A stretch of DNA of 64,000 nucleotides, from assembly GCA_020636255.1 (NCBI GenBank), contig JACJYE010000006.1, positions 310,001 to 374,000 of the forward strand, given 5' to 3'. The notes beneath the pieces were generated by a model. It saw nothing but the letters and a program-made list of their open reading frames with translations, made no database searches and was not told the origin of the DNA. Positions 16,668 to 24,912 of the stretch are shown one piece after another. How positions within the stretch are numbered: the first letter of the stretch is position 1; each line of letters opens with the position of its first letter. Source of the DNA: Lewinellaceae bacterium (GTDB lineage Bacteria > Bacteroidota > Bacteroidia > Chitinophagales > Saprospiraceae). The translations under genes and the position numbers were made by a program.

Positions 16668-17792
16668 TTAACCCAGCTCCTGTTTCATCCCCTCCAGCAT
16701 GTCCACTGTCGCGAAATTCGACAGGATGTAGTGGTACTCCCGGGCATCCTCCATCTCGGCAGGCGAAGGGCCGATGCGGTTGTTCTTCAGGGAATGCTTC
16801 ACGTATTTGCGGGCAGCGCCGCCGGCAAAGTACAGGTGGGCCGCCAACCCAAGGTAGTTATTCATCTTCAGGTAGTCCTTGTTGTCGCGGTCCATGATCT
16901 CAGCCAGGACATTGGTGGCGATCTGGAACTGCCCCCGGGCCAGGGCCAGCAGGCCGATGTCAAACAGCTTGTCGGAGGAGCGGGGAATGAGGGTCAGCAC
17001 ATTGAGCACCAGCGGCATCATGTCGATATAGTCGCGCTTCAGGGCGGCCAGGGCGATGCGCGTGGTGGAGTCCTTGATCTTGCGGGTCTCGTTGCCGTAG
17101 ATCAGCTTGTTGTCTTCCGTCGTCCGGAAGTTGAGGCTCATCAGGATGCTCTTGTACAGGGTCAGTACGTCCACCATGTTGCGGCGGCTGCCGGGCTCCA
17201 CCGAATTCGCAACGGTATTGCACAGGCTGTCGATGATGGGCAGCAGCTGGCCACTGCCGTATTGCGATTCCTCGCCTTCGGCTACCTCATTCAGCAGGTT
17301 CTCCAGGGCTTCGATCACCGTTCGCGTCTCGGCGCCGGCCTTGGAGGAAACGCCGAGGTATTCGAGGTCTTCCAAATAGGCGGGATCCAGTTTTCCATCC
17401 TTCCGGAACTTAGCGATCGCTTTGTCCTGGATAACCCCGACGATGCGGGCGCGGTACCCCTGCGACAGGGCCAGGTGCCGCCAGGTATATTGTAAAGTAA
17501 AAACCAGCATGCCGGCAAATAAAAGCGTTGCTGCAATGGCGCTGGCCCTCAGCACTGACGGGCTTTCCGCCAATACATTGGCCAGGAACGACAGCAGGAC
17601 GATCAGCAACAGCAAAAAGGTCATCGGCAGCAGTGCCCGCATGATGTTGGGCGTGTAGTTCTTGCGGCTCATGCGCCGCAGGTCGTCAGGCAGCAGGATC
17701 TGGCTGACCAGGGCGGGTAGCCCCAGCAGAAACGCATAAACGGTGACGGCCACCTCTACGATCAGGTTCAGGTAATCACTGCTTAGTTGCAT
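16668..17792 (-). CDS. Unknown three-TM membrane protein in a signalling operon
   Basis: 374 residues, not recognised. Three hydrophobic segments lie in the first 130 residues (around VAVTVYAFLLGLPALVSQIL, MTFLLLLIVLLSFLANVL and AIAATLLFAGMLVFTLQY). The remaining 240 residues are a soluble, helix-rich domain with alternating hydrophobic heptads, ending KQELG. It is the third gene of a minus-strand set after a PAS histidine kinase and a receiver protein, 94 bp downstream of the latter. The gap between them holds a tandem 8-bp repeat. It may be the output or a membrane partner of that kinase/receiver pair. No enzyme motif is visible. Confidence 0.75.
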   Translation of the reverse strand: MQLSSDYLNLIVEVAVTVYAFLLGLPALVSQILLPDDLRRMSRKNYTPNIMRALLPMTFLLLLIVLLSFLANVLAESPSVLRASAIAATLLFAGMLVFTLQYTWRHLALSQGYRARIVGVIQDKAIAKFRKDGKLDPAYLEDLEYLGVSSKAGAETRTVIEALENLLNEVAEGEESQYGSGQLLPIIDSLCNTVANSVEPGSRRNMVDVLTLYKSILMSLNFRTTEDNKLIYGNETRKIKDSTTRIALAALKRDYIDMMPLVLNVLTLIPRSSDKLFDIGLLALARGQFQIATNVLAEIMDRDNKDYLKMNNYLGLAAHLYFAGGAARKYVKHSLKNNRIGPSPAEMEDAREYHYILSNFATVDMLEGMKQELG

Positions 17793-17846
17793 AGGGTTAC
17801 AGGGTTACAGGGTTACAGGGTTACAGGGTTACAGGGTTACAGGGTT
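17793..17846 (+). repeat. Tandem 8-bp repeat (AGGGTTAC) x6.75
   Basis: Six full copies of AGGGTTAC and a final AGGGTT lie between the receiver gene and the membrane-protein gene, directly upstream of the ATG at 17792 on the minus strand. Copy number could vary by slippage and change spacing or mRNA structure before the start codon. Related single motifs lie near 4250 and 57100. Confidence 0.9.
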
Positions 17847-17886
17847 CACCCACTCACCCAGTCTCCCAGTCTGGCCCCAGGCCTCG

Positions 17887-18393
17887 CTACACCACCTGTC
17901 CGGTGGCGCCTCCTGATACCTCGTCGATGAAATCCAGGAGGGCCGTATGGGGCATCATGGCGTTCTTCTGCCGGTACTTGATGCGGCCCAGGTTGATCTG
18001 CTGCAGGTCCGGCTTCAGCTCGTCATGGCCTTCGATGGTGAAAACGCCATAGCGCTCGGGGTGCAGGTTTTGCTGTACCCGCAGCGTGGGCTGCTCGGCG
18101 CCGCCAAAGATGGAGCGCAGCAGTTCCAGCCCCAGGCGGCTGGAGTTGGCTTCTCTGCGGCTTCTCAGGTGCTCATATTTCGCCCGCCAGCCCGGGTCCT
18201 TGCCGGGAGGGATGCGGATGTCGACGATGATCACATCATAGGCCCTGGCGTTCAGATAGAAGTGCGCTTCCGATGCGTTGGTGGCGATATCGAGCTGGTA
18301 CCGGCCGTCGATATACACCGGGCTGGTCAGGTTGTACAGGTCGTTGTCGGCGTCGTCTTCGATCCACAGGACTTTGGTTCCGTTCATGTTCAT
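17887..18393 (-). CDS. Divergent single-domain response regulator
   Basis: 168 residues. The start MNMNGTKVLWIEDDAD is a receiver beta1 with its acidic pair, and YDVIIVDIRIPPGKDPGW carries the probable phosphoacceptor Asp near residue 55. A conserved-type Lys follows in RIKYRQKNAMMPHTALLDF. Between beta3 and the Lys there is an unusually long insertion (about 60 residues, Arg-rich at first), and there is no DNA-binding domain. The start codon overlaps the stop of the PAS kinase gene (ATGA), which implies translational coupling and partnership. ATG at 18387 is an alternative start. Confidence 0.8.
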   Translation of the reverse strand: MNMNGTKVLWIEDDADNDLYNLTSPVYIDGRYQLDIATNASEAHFYLNARAYDVIIVDIRIPPGKDPGWRAKYEHLRSRREANSSRLGLELLRSIFGGAEQPTLRVQQNLHPERYGVFTIEGHDELKPDLQQINLGRIKYRQKNAMMPHTALLDFIDEVSGGATGQVV

Positions 18394-20570
18394 ATAGCTT
18401 GGTGTTTTCGAGGCAATTGCATGGTTACTGTCGTTACAAAGGGTTTGGTATAGTCGTCGGGAGGGTTGCCCAGCGAGGGCTGGCTGGCCACCGTCAGCTT
18501 GCCGTGGTGTTTTTCAGCCACTTTGCGGGCGTCGTACAACCCCAGCCCCGTACCGGGCCGCCGCCGGTCGCTGGAGTTGATGCCGCGGTAACCGACCTTA
18601 AAGATCAGCCCCTGATCCAGCTCTTCCTGAGTGATCGGCACCCCCCAGTTCTCTACGCTCAGATAAACCTGCTCCGCGTCCATTTTTCCCTCGACCTGAA
18701 CGAACACCCGGGCGTCACCGCGGCGCGACCAGCTGTATTTAATGGCATTGTGCACGATGTTCAGCAGGGCCCGCGACAGGTCGTCTTCGTAACCGTCGAT
18801 GTAGATGTTGCGTATATCCTTGAGGTTCAGGCGTATTTCTACGCCCCGGTTGGTAGCGAACTCCTCCATATTACGGGCCACGCCCAGCACGATATCGTAA
18901 AGGTCGAGCCGCCGCAACGGCTCGCGGTGGCGCACCCGGGTGAGCACGTAACTTCTCAGGTTGTTGACCACCGTTTCCATTTCCAGGATGGCATCCACCC
19001 CTCTCGACAAGGTAGCCAGGCTGCAGAGGCGCAGGATCTCGGCAAGCTGCCTTTTCCATTGCTTGGATAGTTCGCGGGGCACATTCCCCTTTTCCATTAC
19101 CCTGACGAGATCCCGGACTTTCAGGGTAGCTTCGCGCACCAGCGCCAGTTGCTGCACGGCTATATTGCGCTGCTGGCCCTGCAACATGCCGATGAGCCGC
19201 CGAAGCTGCCCCTCATCTGCTTCGCCGAGCTGCTTAACGGCTTCGCTGTTCTCCAGGGCAGCGTTGAGCGACTGGCACAACAGCCCGATCTGGTGGTGGA
19301 TCTGCTCCAGGACGTGTTCTTCCCGCAACTGCCCCTTGTCATCCTGGAGGTTAGGGCTGGCGAAAGAACGCATCACCGCATCCATAGTGTGCTTGGAATG
19401 GATAAGGGTAGAAGTGTAGGCATGCAGCACCTTGCCGATGTCGGTTGTCAGCTCTTCCAGCTGCTGTTTGGTCTCCCAGTAGTCGCTCACATCCCGCTCG
19501 GCGCCGATAATGCTGATGATGCGGCCGTCGAGGCCTTTCTGAGGTTTGGCGTGCACTTCGTATTGCCGCAGCTCTCCCTTGCCGTTGTAAGCCTCCAGGA
19601 TGTAATCGACCAGATACCGGCCTTCCTCATCAGCGCGGAGCAGCTCCTGCTCGAAGCGGTTGAAATCTTCGGCCGATTTGTGGAACTGCCGCATATCCTT
19701 GCCGAGCAGGCCTTCCGGCGAGCCGGCTCCCCGGTTCTGGGCATACTGCTGGTTGCAATGCACGAGGATGTGCTCCCCCTGCTCGTTGGCCCGTATCTTA
19801 TACAAGCCGACCGGCACATCGTTGGCCAGCTCGAAATAGATGGCCTCGGTAGACACATCTTCCAGTATCCCTTCAATACCGATGATATTCCCGTCGTTGC
19901 CCTGTACTACCCGCGCGCTGACAGCCGCCGTAAACAGGGCCCCGTCTTTTCTGGTGTGTTCCTGGTACTGGTTGACGATACTGCCTTCAGCTTCCAGCCG
20001 CCGCTCCATTTCCGACAGGCTGGAGGCGTTCCTGATAAAGGATGCCAGCGGAAGGTGGCGCACCTCCTGAAACGAAGCATAACCGTGCATCTCCCAGAAC
20101 CGTGGGTTGGCGTTGATCAGCCCGGCCTCTTTTCGGAAGCTGAAGATGCCGACCGGCAGGTCCTTGAAAAACCGATGATAGCGGCCGCCGGGGGAAATGT
20201 TGACCATCAGGCAGACCAGGCCGATGAGCTCGCCCGAAGGTTCATCCCATATAGCTTTGCTGTAATCCCGCACGTGTTTGACCTCCTCGCCAACTTTGAG
20301 GTCGAGGATGGTGTGCTTCATCCACTGCCCCTTTTCCGTATGCTGCAGGCGGTTGAGGTTTTCCTGGCGGTCGCCGGAGTGGATGTAAAAGTCGCCGGCC
20401 TTGTCCGTAAAAGTGGGTTCGGGAGGAAGTTGAAAAAAGTGGCGCCCCTCATCGTTATAACACAGGAAGGTGCCGTCGGCGCCCAGCAGGAATACGGGGA
20501 ACGGCAGGCTCGCATACCGCTGGTATTCCCGCTCGGCGAGTGTTATGATCTTTTGGTAAACGGCCTCCAT
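18390..20570 (-). CDS. PAS-domain sensor histidine kinase without canonical H-box
   Basis: 726 residues from the ATG at 20570; an upstream ATG at 20711 adds 47 residues that look non-coding, so the later start was chosen. At least three PAS domains span about 15-390 (for example FKDLPVGIFSFRKEAGLINA and DVSTEAIYFELANDVPVGLY). A helical region follows, then an HATPase domain with N-box NIVHNAIKYS and G-box RRPGTGLGLYDARK. No HE/HD-x-x-[TN]-P phosphoacceptor motif is seen. The nearest candidates are HSKHTMDAVM or EQIHHQIGLL. There are no TM segments, so it is cytosolic. It is coupled by a 4-bp overlap to the receiver gene. Confidence 0.85.
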   Translation of the reverse strand: MEAVYQKIITLAEREYQRYASLPFPVFLLGADGTFLCYNDEGRHFFQLPPEPTFTDKAGDFYIHSGDRQENLNRLQHTEKGQWMKHTILDLKVGEEVKHVRDYSKAIWDEPSGELIGLVCLMVNISPGGRYHRFFKDLPVGIFSFRKEAGLINANPRFWEMHGYASFQEVRHLPLASFIRNASSLSEMERRLEAEGSIVNQYQEHTRKDGALFTAAVSARVVQGNDGNIIGIEGILEDVSTEAIYFELANDVPVGLYKIRANEQGEHILVHCNQQYAQNRGAGSPEGLLGKDMRQFHKSAEDFNRFEQELLRADEEGRYLVDYILEAYNGKGELRQYEVHAKPQKGLDGRIISIIGAERDVSDYWETKQQLEELTTDIGKVLHAYTSTLIHSKHTMDAVMRSFASPNLQDDKGQLREEHVLEQIHHQIGLLCQSLNAALENSEAVKQLGEADEGQLRRLIGMLQGQQRNIAVQQLALVREATLKVRDLVRVMEKGNVPRELSKQWKRQLAEILRLCSLATLSRGVDAILEMETVVNNLRSYVLTRVRHREPLRRLDLYDIVLGVARNMEEFATNRGVEIRLNLKDIRNIYIDGYEDDLSRALLNIVHNAIKYSWSRRGDARVFVQVEGKMDAEQVYLSVENWGVPITQEELDQGLIFKVGYRGINSSDRRRPGTGLGLYDARKVAEKHHGKLTVASQPSLGNPPDDYTKPFVTTVTMQLPRKHQAI

Positions 20571-20838
20571 GTACAAGCTCAGATTGGTATTTTTTGTATA
20601 ACTTTTACCGCTTATTCCTACCAAATTAATAAAATTTCTCTGCCAGGGCCATTCCGGGCCGTTTTTTCTGAACGCCCGAAACGGCAAAAACAGGGGTTTG
20701 AACTTTTTCAAAACTAAGCCTGTTAGTATAATTAGTTCGTATTGAAAATTTCCCTGCGGAAAGTATCCCGTCTGTAAGCCCTACCTAAATCAAGACGGCC
20801 CCTTTCACATCGTGAACTGTTCAAATTATGAAGTAGCT

Positions 20839-21084
20839 ATGTTGCTGAAGAAGATTTTTAGTTTCCTCAACGGTGGAAACGCCCAGGAAAAGAAAGGCCA
20901 GGTAAAGTTTTTCAACCGAAAAAAGGGATATGGGTTCATTCTCCCTGAGAATATGGAAGAAGAAGTGTTCGTACACGCATCCAACCTCGAAAGCCGCATT
21001 CATAAAGGCGACAAGGTCGCATTCGAGCTGATGTCCAGCCCCAGAGGCCTGGAGGCCAGGAATGTGCGCGTTGTCGAAGCCTGA
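20839..21084 (+). CDS. Cold-shock domain protein (CspA family)
   Basis: 81 residues from the ATG at 20839; an alternative ATG at 20812 would add nine residues. The N-terminal 18 residues (MLLKKIFSFLNGGNAQEK) precede a cold-shock domain with RNP1-type KGYGFI and RNP2-type VFVHAS. These bind single-stranded RNA or DNA. The leader before the start is more than 100 bp, as is usual for csp genes with temperature-sensing leaders. Three small same-strand genes follow within 950 bp. Confidence 0.9.
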   Translation: MLLKKIFSFLNGGNAQEKKGQVKFFNRKKGYGFILPENMEEEVFVHASNLESRIHKGDKVAFELMSSPRGLEARNVRVVEA

Positions 21085-21120
21085 CCGTTTTTTTTATAAT
21101 AATTAAAGTTATTCTATAAT

Positions 21121-21336
21121 ATGAGGCCACGTAAGAGTTATACCATGGGGGAAGGTAAATATTATTTTACCATCAAAGCCGTACCCAACAACATTACCAT
21201 TTTTCGTAAAACGAAGAACGCTGCCATTGAAGCCTTCCAAAAGTATATGAGAGCCGGCAAAGAGGTAGAATGGCTCGGAAAATGGGACGGCAAAAAATTC
21301 ATTGAAAGTGCTCCGCCCAACGCAGTCGCCGCCTGA
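21121..21336 (+). CDS. Small conserved-looking hypothetical protein
   Basis: 71 residues, unrecognised. The sequence is basic with alternating strand pattern (KYYFTIKAVPNNITIFRKT) followed by a helix (NAAIEAFQKYMRAGKEVEWL). It starts 36 bp after the cold-shock gene on the same strand and has no signal peptide. A nucleic-acid-linked role is guessed only from its neighbour. Confidence 0.6.
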   Translation: MRPRKSYTMGEGKYYFTIKAVPNNITIFRKTKNAAIEAFQKYMRAGKEVEWLGKWDGKKFIESAPPNAVAA

Positions 21337-21462
21337 CGGCCGTACTGCCGCTCATCTGTACCAAAACGCAAACTGAAAACCAGATTTCTCCAAAAGCCAG
21401 CCTGAAGTGGCAGGGCTGCAGATGTCGTACGTATGCCTATTCTTCATCAAAATAAACAAGCC

Positions 21463-21834
21463 ATGTTTGAAAAAGATAACAACCTGTATGTGAAAGCAGC
21501 TGAGTGGGTCCGCCGCAAAGGTTATTCAGCCGTGAAAGTAAATCTGGACGCGGATAATTTCGAAAAGCCGGCCTCTTTTTCCCAGCCGGGCGAAGAAGAG
21601 GACATGGTGATCACACCCGACCTGACCGCCCTGATGCGCGGCAATAAATGTTATTTCGATATCGCCCTGAAATCAGAGGACAAACGCACCCTGGTCACCC
21701 GCTGGAAACTGTTCGACCGGCTGGCCTCTATGCGCGAAGGCAAGTTTTTCCTCTTTACCCCCCACGGCCACCGCGCTTTCGCACAACGCCTGGTAAAACG
21801 GCACGATATCAATGCCGTATTGATCAACCTTTAA
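21463..21834 (+). CDS. Small protein with PD-(D/E)xK-nuclease-like pattern
   Basis: 123 residues from the ATG at 21463; an ATG at 21433 would add ten residues. The pattern KVNLDAD ... ITPDLTALM ... CYFDIALKSED, then RWKLFDRLASMREGKFFLFTPHGH, recalls the core of restriction-endonuclease-like folds (PD, then a strand with an acidic residue and Lys). The usual [DE]-x-K triad is not exact, so the site may be degenerate. It is the third gene of the cold-shock cluster. Confidence 0.6.
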   Translation: MFEKDNNLYVKAAEWVRRKGYSAVKVNLDADNFEKPASFSQPGEEEDMVITPDLTALMRGNKCYFDIALKSEDKRTLVTRWKLFDRLASMREGKFFLFTPHGHRAFAQRLVKRHDINAVLINL

Positions 21835-21844
21835 TACTTATACG

Positions 21845-22021
21845 ATGATAAAGCGTAGCATAAAAGTCAAAGTACTCCGGGAAACGTCGCGCACCGTCAC
21901 CATAAAACTCGTCACCCTCAACCGCAGAATGCCCGTATCACGCTCCGATTTCGAGCAAAGAGTGAAAGACGGAGAATACGAAGTGGTGGGTAGCCATGAA
22001 ATGGCAGATAGCGAACAATAA
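21845..22021 (+). CDS. 58-residue hypothetical protein after the nuclease-like gene
   Basis: An open frame from ATG 21845 to TAA 22019-22021 encodes a basic N-terminal half (MIKRSIKVKVLRETSRTVTI) and an acidic tail ending MADSEQ. It starts 10 bp after the preceding stop codon on the same strand, and its codon usage matches its neighbours, which favours a real gene. No family is recognised. A convergent esterase gene ends 27 bp downstream. Confidence 0.5.
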   Translation: MIKRSIKVKVLRETSRTVTIKLVTLNRRMPVSRSDFEQRVKDGEYEVVGSHEMADSEQ

Positions 22022-22048
22022 CATCTACAGCATCTATAGGCATGGCAT

Positions 22049-23455
22049 TCACCGTTTCACAAAACGCTGCACATACCGCTCCTGCCCATTATTCTGATAC
22101 AACACCAGCAAGTAGGCCCCCGATGCCAGGCCTTTCAGGGATATAATCCCGTCGGCCCGCAGCCTGCCCCGCCTGATGGCCGAGCCATCCAGTTTCTGAA
22201 GCTCGTAGCGCAGGCTTTTGCCCAGCAATTCCTGCCGTACCTGTAGCTGGCTATCTGCAGGGTTGGGGTAAGCCAGTATAGCCGTGTTGTCTTCCGAAGG
22301 TTCCGATTGGCCGGTGGCCTGCTCCCGGTAAAGCCATTGGTAGGCAGCAGGGAATTCGCGGGCCCAGTACCACTCGCTATGCTGGCCATCGGCATGCGCG
22401 GTGGCCAGCACTTCATCGGCTGAAAAACCGGCATTGCGCAGGGTGTTGTACATAGCGTTCATATCGGTAACCTGCTCGCCTCCCGAGCCTTCCTGGGCGC
22501 CGGCTATCAGATAAAAGCGCATATCTGCCTGCTTGCCCGTATTAGAAACGTGGGTATAACATTGGCCGGCAAACCAGAACGCGGCGCTGAAAATCCCCGC
22601 CTTGCTGAACACGTCCTGGTGCTCAATAGCTGCATACAGGGAGATCAACCCACCCATTGACGAGCCCATGATGCCGGTAGCCTCGCGGCCCGGCAGCGTC
22701 CGGTAGTTCTCGTCGATATATGGCTTGAGCGTTTCCACGATAAAATCGACATAGGCATCGCCCTGGCCGCCGCCATAGCTGGGGTTCACCCAGGGGCTGT
22801 ACTCGTTGAGGCGCTCGGCGCCGCCGTTGTCGACGGCCACGACGATGATGCCCTTGTCGCCCTCATCGAACAGGTCGTTGAGCGACTCATCAACTTCCCA
22901 CTCACCCGAAAATGAAGTGGCCGCGTCAAAGACATTCTGCCCGTCGTGCATGTACAACACCGGATAATCTTTTGCTGAAGTGTCATAGTCTGGCGGCAAA
23001 TAGATCCAGACCCGGCGGTAGCGATCGAGCTGCGGCATGTAAAAATCATTGCTGACTACCTCTACATTCTCGGCAGCCGTGCCCGCTGCCTGGCCTTCCC
23101 AGCTGAGTATCTGCAGCTCTACCGTCTGCGGGCCGCCGGTGTAGTTGAGCGTGCGGTTGGGCCGGTAGCCGCCGTTGGCATTGCCTTCGACCGTTTGCCA
23201 GCTTCCGCGCGTAAATTTGAACTCCAGGGTACCCGGTGAAGGGTTGATCGTGAGTTCGTAGGTTTCCCCCGACTGGTGGGCCATGATGTAGCTGGAATTG
23301 CCGGGGTCCCAGTTATTAAAACTGCCGGCGACGTATATGTTGTCGCCTTGGGGCGTATCGTTGGGTATATCGGTAATGCGCAGGGTAAGCTGAGCGAAAG
23401 CAAAGGCTGCGGGGAGCAGCGCCAGCAATAAACAAAGGAGTTTTCTTCGGGCCAT
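22049..23455 (-). CDS. Secreted esterase with glycogen-binding-like N-domain and T9SS tail
   Basis: 468 residues from the ATG at 23455, chosen because a signal peptide (MARRKLLCLLLALLPAAFAF) begins there; the longer frame starts with TTG. Residues about 25-115 form a CBM48/AMPK-like beta domain (IYVAGSFNNWDPGN). A putative esterase (PF00756, enterochelin-esterase-like) domain follows with nucleophile motif GIMGSSMGGLISLY and a late HSEWYW histidine. The C-terminal 75 residues are a type A T9SS domain (LAYPNPADSQLQV ... VQRFVKR). It should act outside the cell on acylated sugars or similar esters; the exact substrate is unknown. Confidence 0.9.
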   Translation of the reverse strand: MARRKLLCLLLALLPAAFAFAQLTLRITDIPNDTPQGDNIYVAGSFNNWDPGNSSYIMAHQSGETYELTINPSPGTLEFKFTRGSWQTVEGNANGGYRPNRTLNYTGGPQTVELQILSWEGQAAGTAAENVEVVSNDFYMPQLDRYRRVWIYLPPDYDTSAKDYPVLYMHDGQNVFDAATSFSGEWEVDESLNDLFDEGDKGIIVVAVDNGGAERLNEYSPWVNPSYGGGQGDAYVDFIVETLKPYIDENYRTLPGREATGIMGSSMGGLISLYAAIEHQDVFSKAGIFSAAFWFAGQCYTHVSNTGKQADMRFYLIAGAQEGSGGEQVTDMNAMYNTLRNAGFSADEVLATAHADGQHSEWYWAREFPAAYQWLYREQATGQSEPSEDNTAILAYPNPADSQLQVRQELLGKSLRYELQKLDGSAIRRGRLRADGIISLKGLASGAYLLVLYQNNGQERYVQRFVKR

Positions 23456-23468
23456 CGGTTTTTTGCCG

Positions 23469-23476
23469 CAAAGATA
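23469..23476 (-). promoter_or_regulatory. -7 promoter box for the esterase gene
   Basis: On the minus strand the sequence is TATCTTTG, an exact TAnnTTTG, 13 bp before the ATG at 23455. The leader would be very short. No matching TTTG at -33 is visible. Confidence 0.4.
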
Positions 23477-23577
23477 AACCCTGGGTTTAAAAAAAAGCGT
23501 ACTTTTTCCCAACCCTATGGCCTGAAAATGGCGTCTTAACCCAAAAAGCCCGCCCTGCGGGCTTGCGTATCACAGCC

Positions 23578-24894
23578 ATGAAATCAGTAAACATCAAGTT
23601 TTCCCGCATCCAGGCCCGCCTTGCCGGCGCCGCTATCGTAGTGCTCACCGCCGCTATGGCCTTTGGGCTCTCTTCCTGCATCAAGGACAAATGCGAATCT
23701 ACGCAAACCTATTACGTGTTCGACCCTGTTTATGTGCAACCACAGGACTTCCGGCACCCCATCATCCCGGAAGCGGCGCGCACCCTGGAAGAACCCGGAA
23801 AGATCTACTACTACAACGGTTACCTGCTGATCAATGAGTACCGCAAAGGCATCCACGTCATCGACGACCGCCAGGCCGATAACCCTGTTGCCGTCAGCTT
23901 TATCAATATCCCCGGCAACGTGGATATGGCCGTCAGAGGCGGCCTGCTGTACGCCGACAACTATACCGACCTGGTCGTGATGAATATCGAAGACCCGGCC
24001 AACCCCGTTTTTGCCGGCCGTACGGAAAACGTATTCCCTACATTGGGTGAGGACCCGCAACTGGGCATGCTGGTCGAATACCGCCAGCGCGAAGAGACCC
24101 AGACCTTGCCCTGCGAGGAAAATGGCGGCGATATCTTCCTGTTTGGGGGCGGCTTGCTTGTCAGCGAAGCGGCATTCGACGACTTCTCATCGTCCAACAG
24201 GGGCAATATAGCCGGCTCCAGCTCCGACGTAGGCGTCGGCGGTTCACTGGCACGTTTCACCATAGCGATGGATCACCTTTACGTCGTTGACGACTACCAG
24301 CTCCACGTCTTCAGCCTGTCGGCCCCGGAAACGCCGCTAAAGGCCAATACCGTCAGCCTGGGCTGGGGCATCGAAACGATCTTCCCCTATGGCGACAAGC
24401 TGTTCATCGGCGCCAACAGCGGCATGCACATCTACGATAACAGCAACCCCACTGAGCCCGTATTTCTGTCCACCTTCCAGCACGCCATGGCCTGCGACCC
24501 CGTTTTCGTCGACGGCAACCTGGCCTATGTCACCCTGCGCGACGGCAACAACTGCCAGAACTTCACCAACCAGCTGGATGTGGTGGACGTCACCTCGCTC
24601 ACCCAGCCGAAGCTGCTGGCCTCGCACCCCATGCACAACCCGCACGGGCTTTCCAAATGGGGCGACGCCCTGCTGATCTGCGAGAATGATGAAGGCCTGA
24701 AGATATTCGACGCTTCCGACTGGAGCAAGATCGGCGACAGGCTGCTGAGCCAGGCCAAGGGGTTCAAAGCTTATGACGTTATTACCATAGGCAGCCGCCA
24801 ACTGGCCATTGTGATCGGCCAGGACGGGCTGCACCAGTTCGATATCAGCGACCCCACCCGCCCGGCCGAGTTGAGCCGGATCGGAGTGGATTGA
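23578..24894 (+). CDS. LVIVD-repeat lipoprotein
   Basis: 438 residues from the ATG at 23578 (a TTG start at 23563 is less likely). A lipoprotein signal ends with FGLSSC, so the protein is lipid-anchored. The body has repeated blades of the LVIVD family: KGIHVIDDRQADNPVAVSFI, LVVMNIEDPANPVFAG, LHVFSLSAPETPLKA, MHIYDNSNPTEPVFLS, LDVVDVTSLTQPKLLA and HQFDISDPTRPAELS, which predict a beta-propeller. Such proteins are cell-surface proteins of unknown task in Bacteroidota. The next gene follows 18 bp later. Confidence 0.9.
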   Translation: MKSVNIKFSRIQARLAGAAIVVLTAAMAFGLSSCIKDKCESTQTYYVFDPVYVQPQDFRHPIIPEAARTLEEPGKIYYYNGYLLINEYRKGIHVIDDRQADNPVAVSFINIPGNVDMAVRGGLLYADNYTDLVVMNIEDPANPVFAGRTENVFPTLGEDPQLGMLVEYRQREETQTLPCEENGGDIFLFGGGLLVSEAAFDDFSSSNRGNIAGSSSDVGVGGSLARFTIAMDHLYVVDDYQLHVFSLSAPETPLKANTVSLGWGIETIFPYGDKLFIGANSGMHIYDNSNPTEPVFLSTFQHAMACDPVFVDGNLAYVTLRDGNNCQNFTNQLDVVDVTSLTQPKLLASHPMHNPHGLSKWGDALLICENDEGLKIFDASDWSKIGDRLLSQAKGFKAYDVITIGSRQLAIVIGQDGLHQFDISDPTRPAELSRIGVD

Positions 24895-24912
24895 GCATAA
24901 ATACAGAAGCCT

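Noticed and set aside
17793..17846. Tandem repeat as a CRISPR array
   Set aside because: The unit is 8 bp, there are no spacers and no cas genes nearby.
20571..20711. 47-residue N-terminal extension of the PAS kinase
   Set aside because: The segment looks like an untranslated leader, and a good PAS-type N-terminus begins at the ATG at 20570.
19149..20717. 522-codon open frame antisense to the PAS kinase
   Set aside because: It is the mirror frame of a well-supported kinase gene, with no domain of its own.
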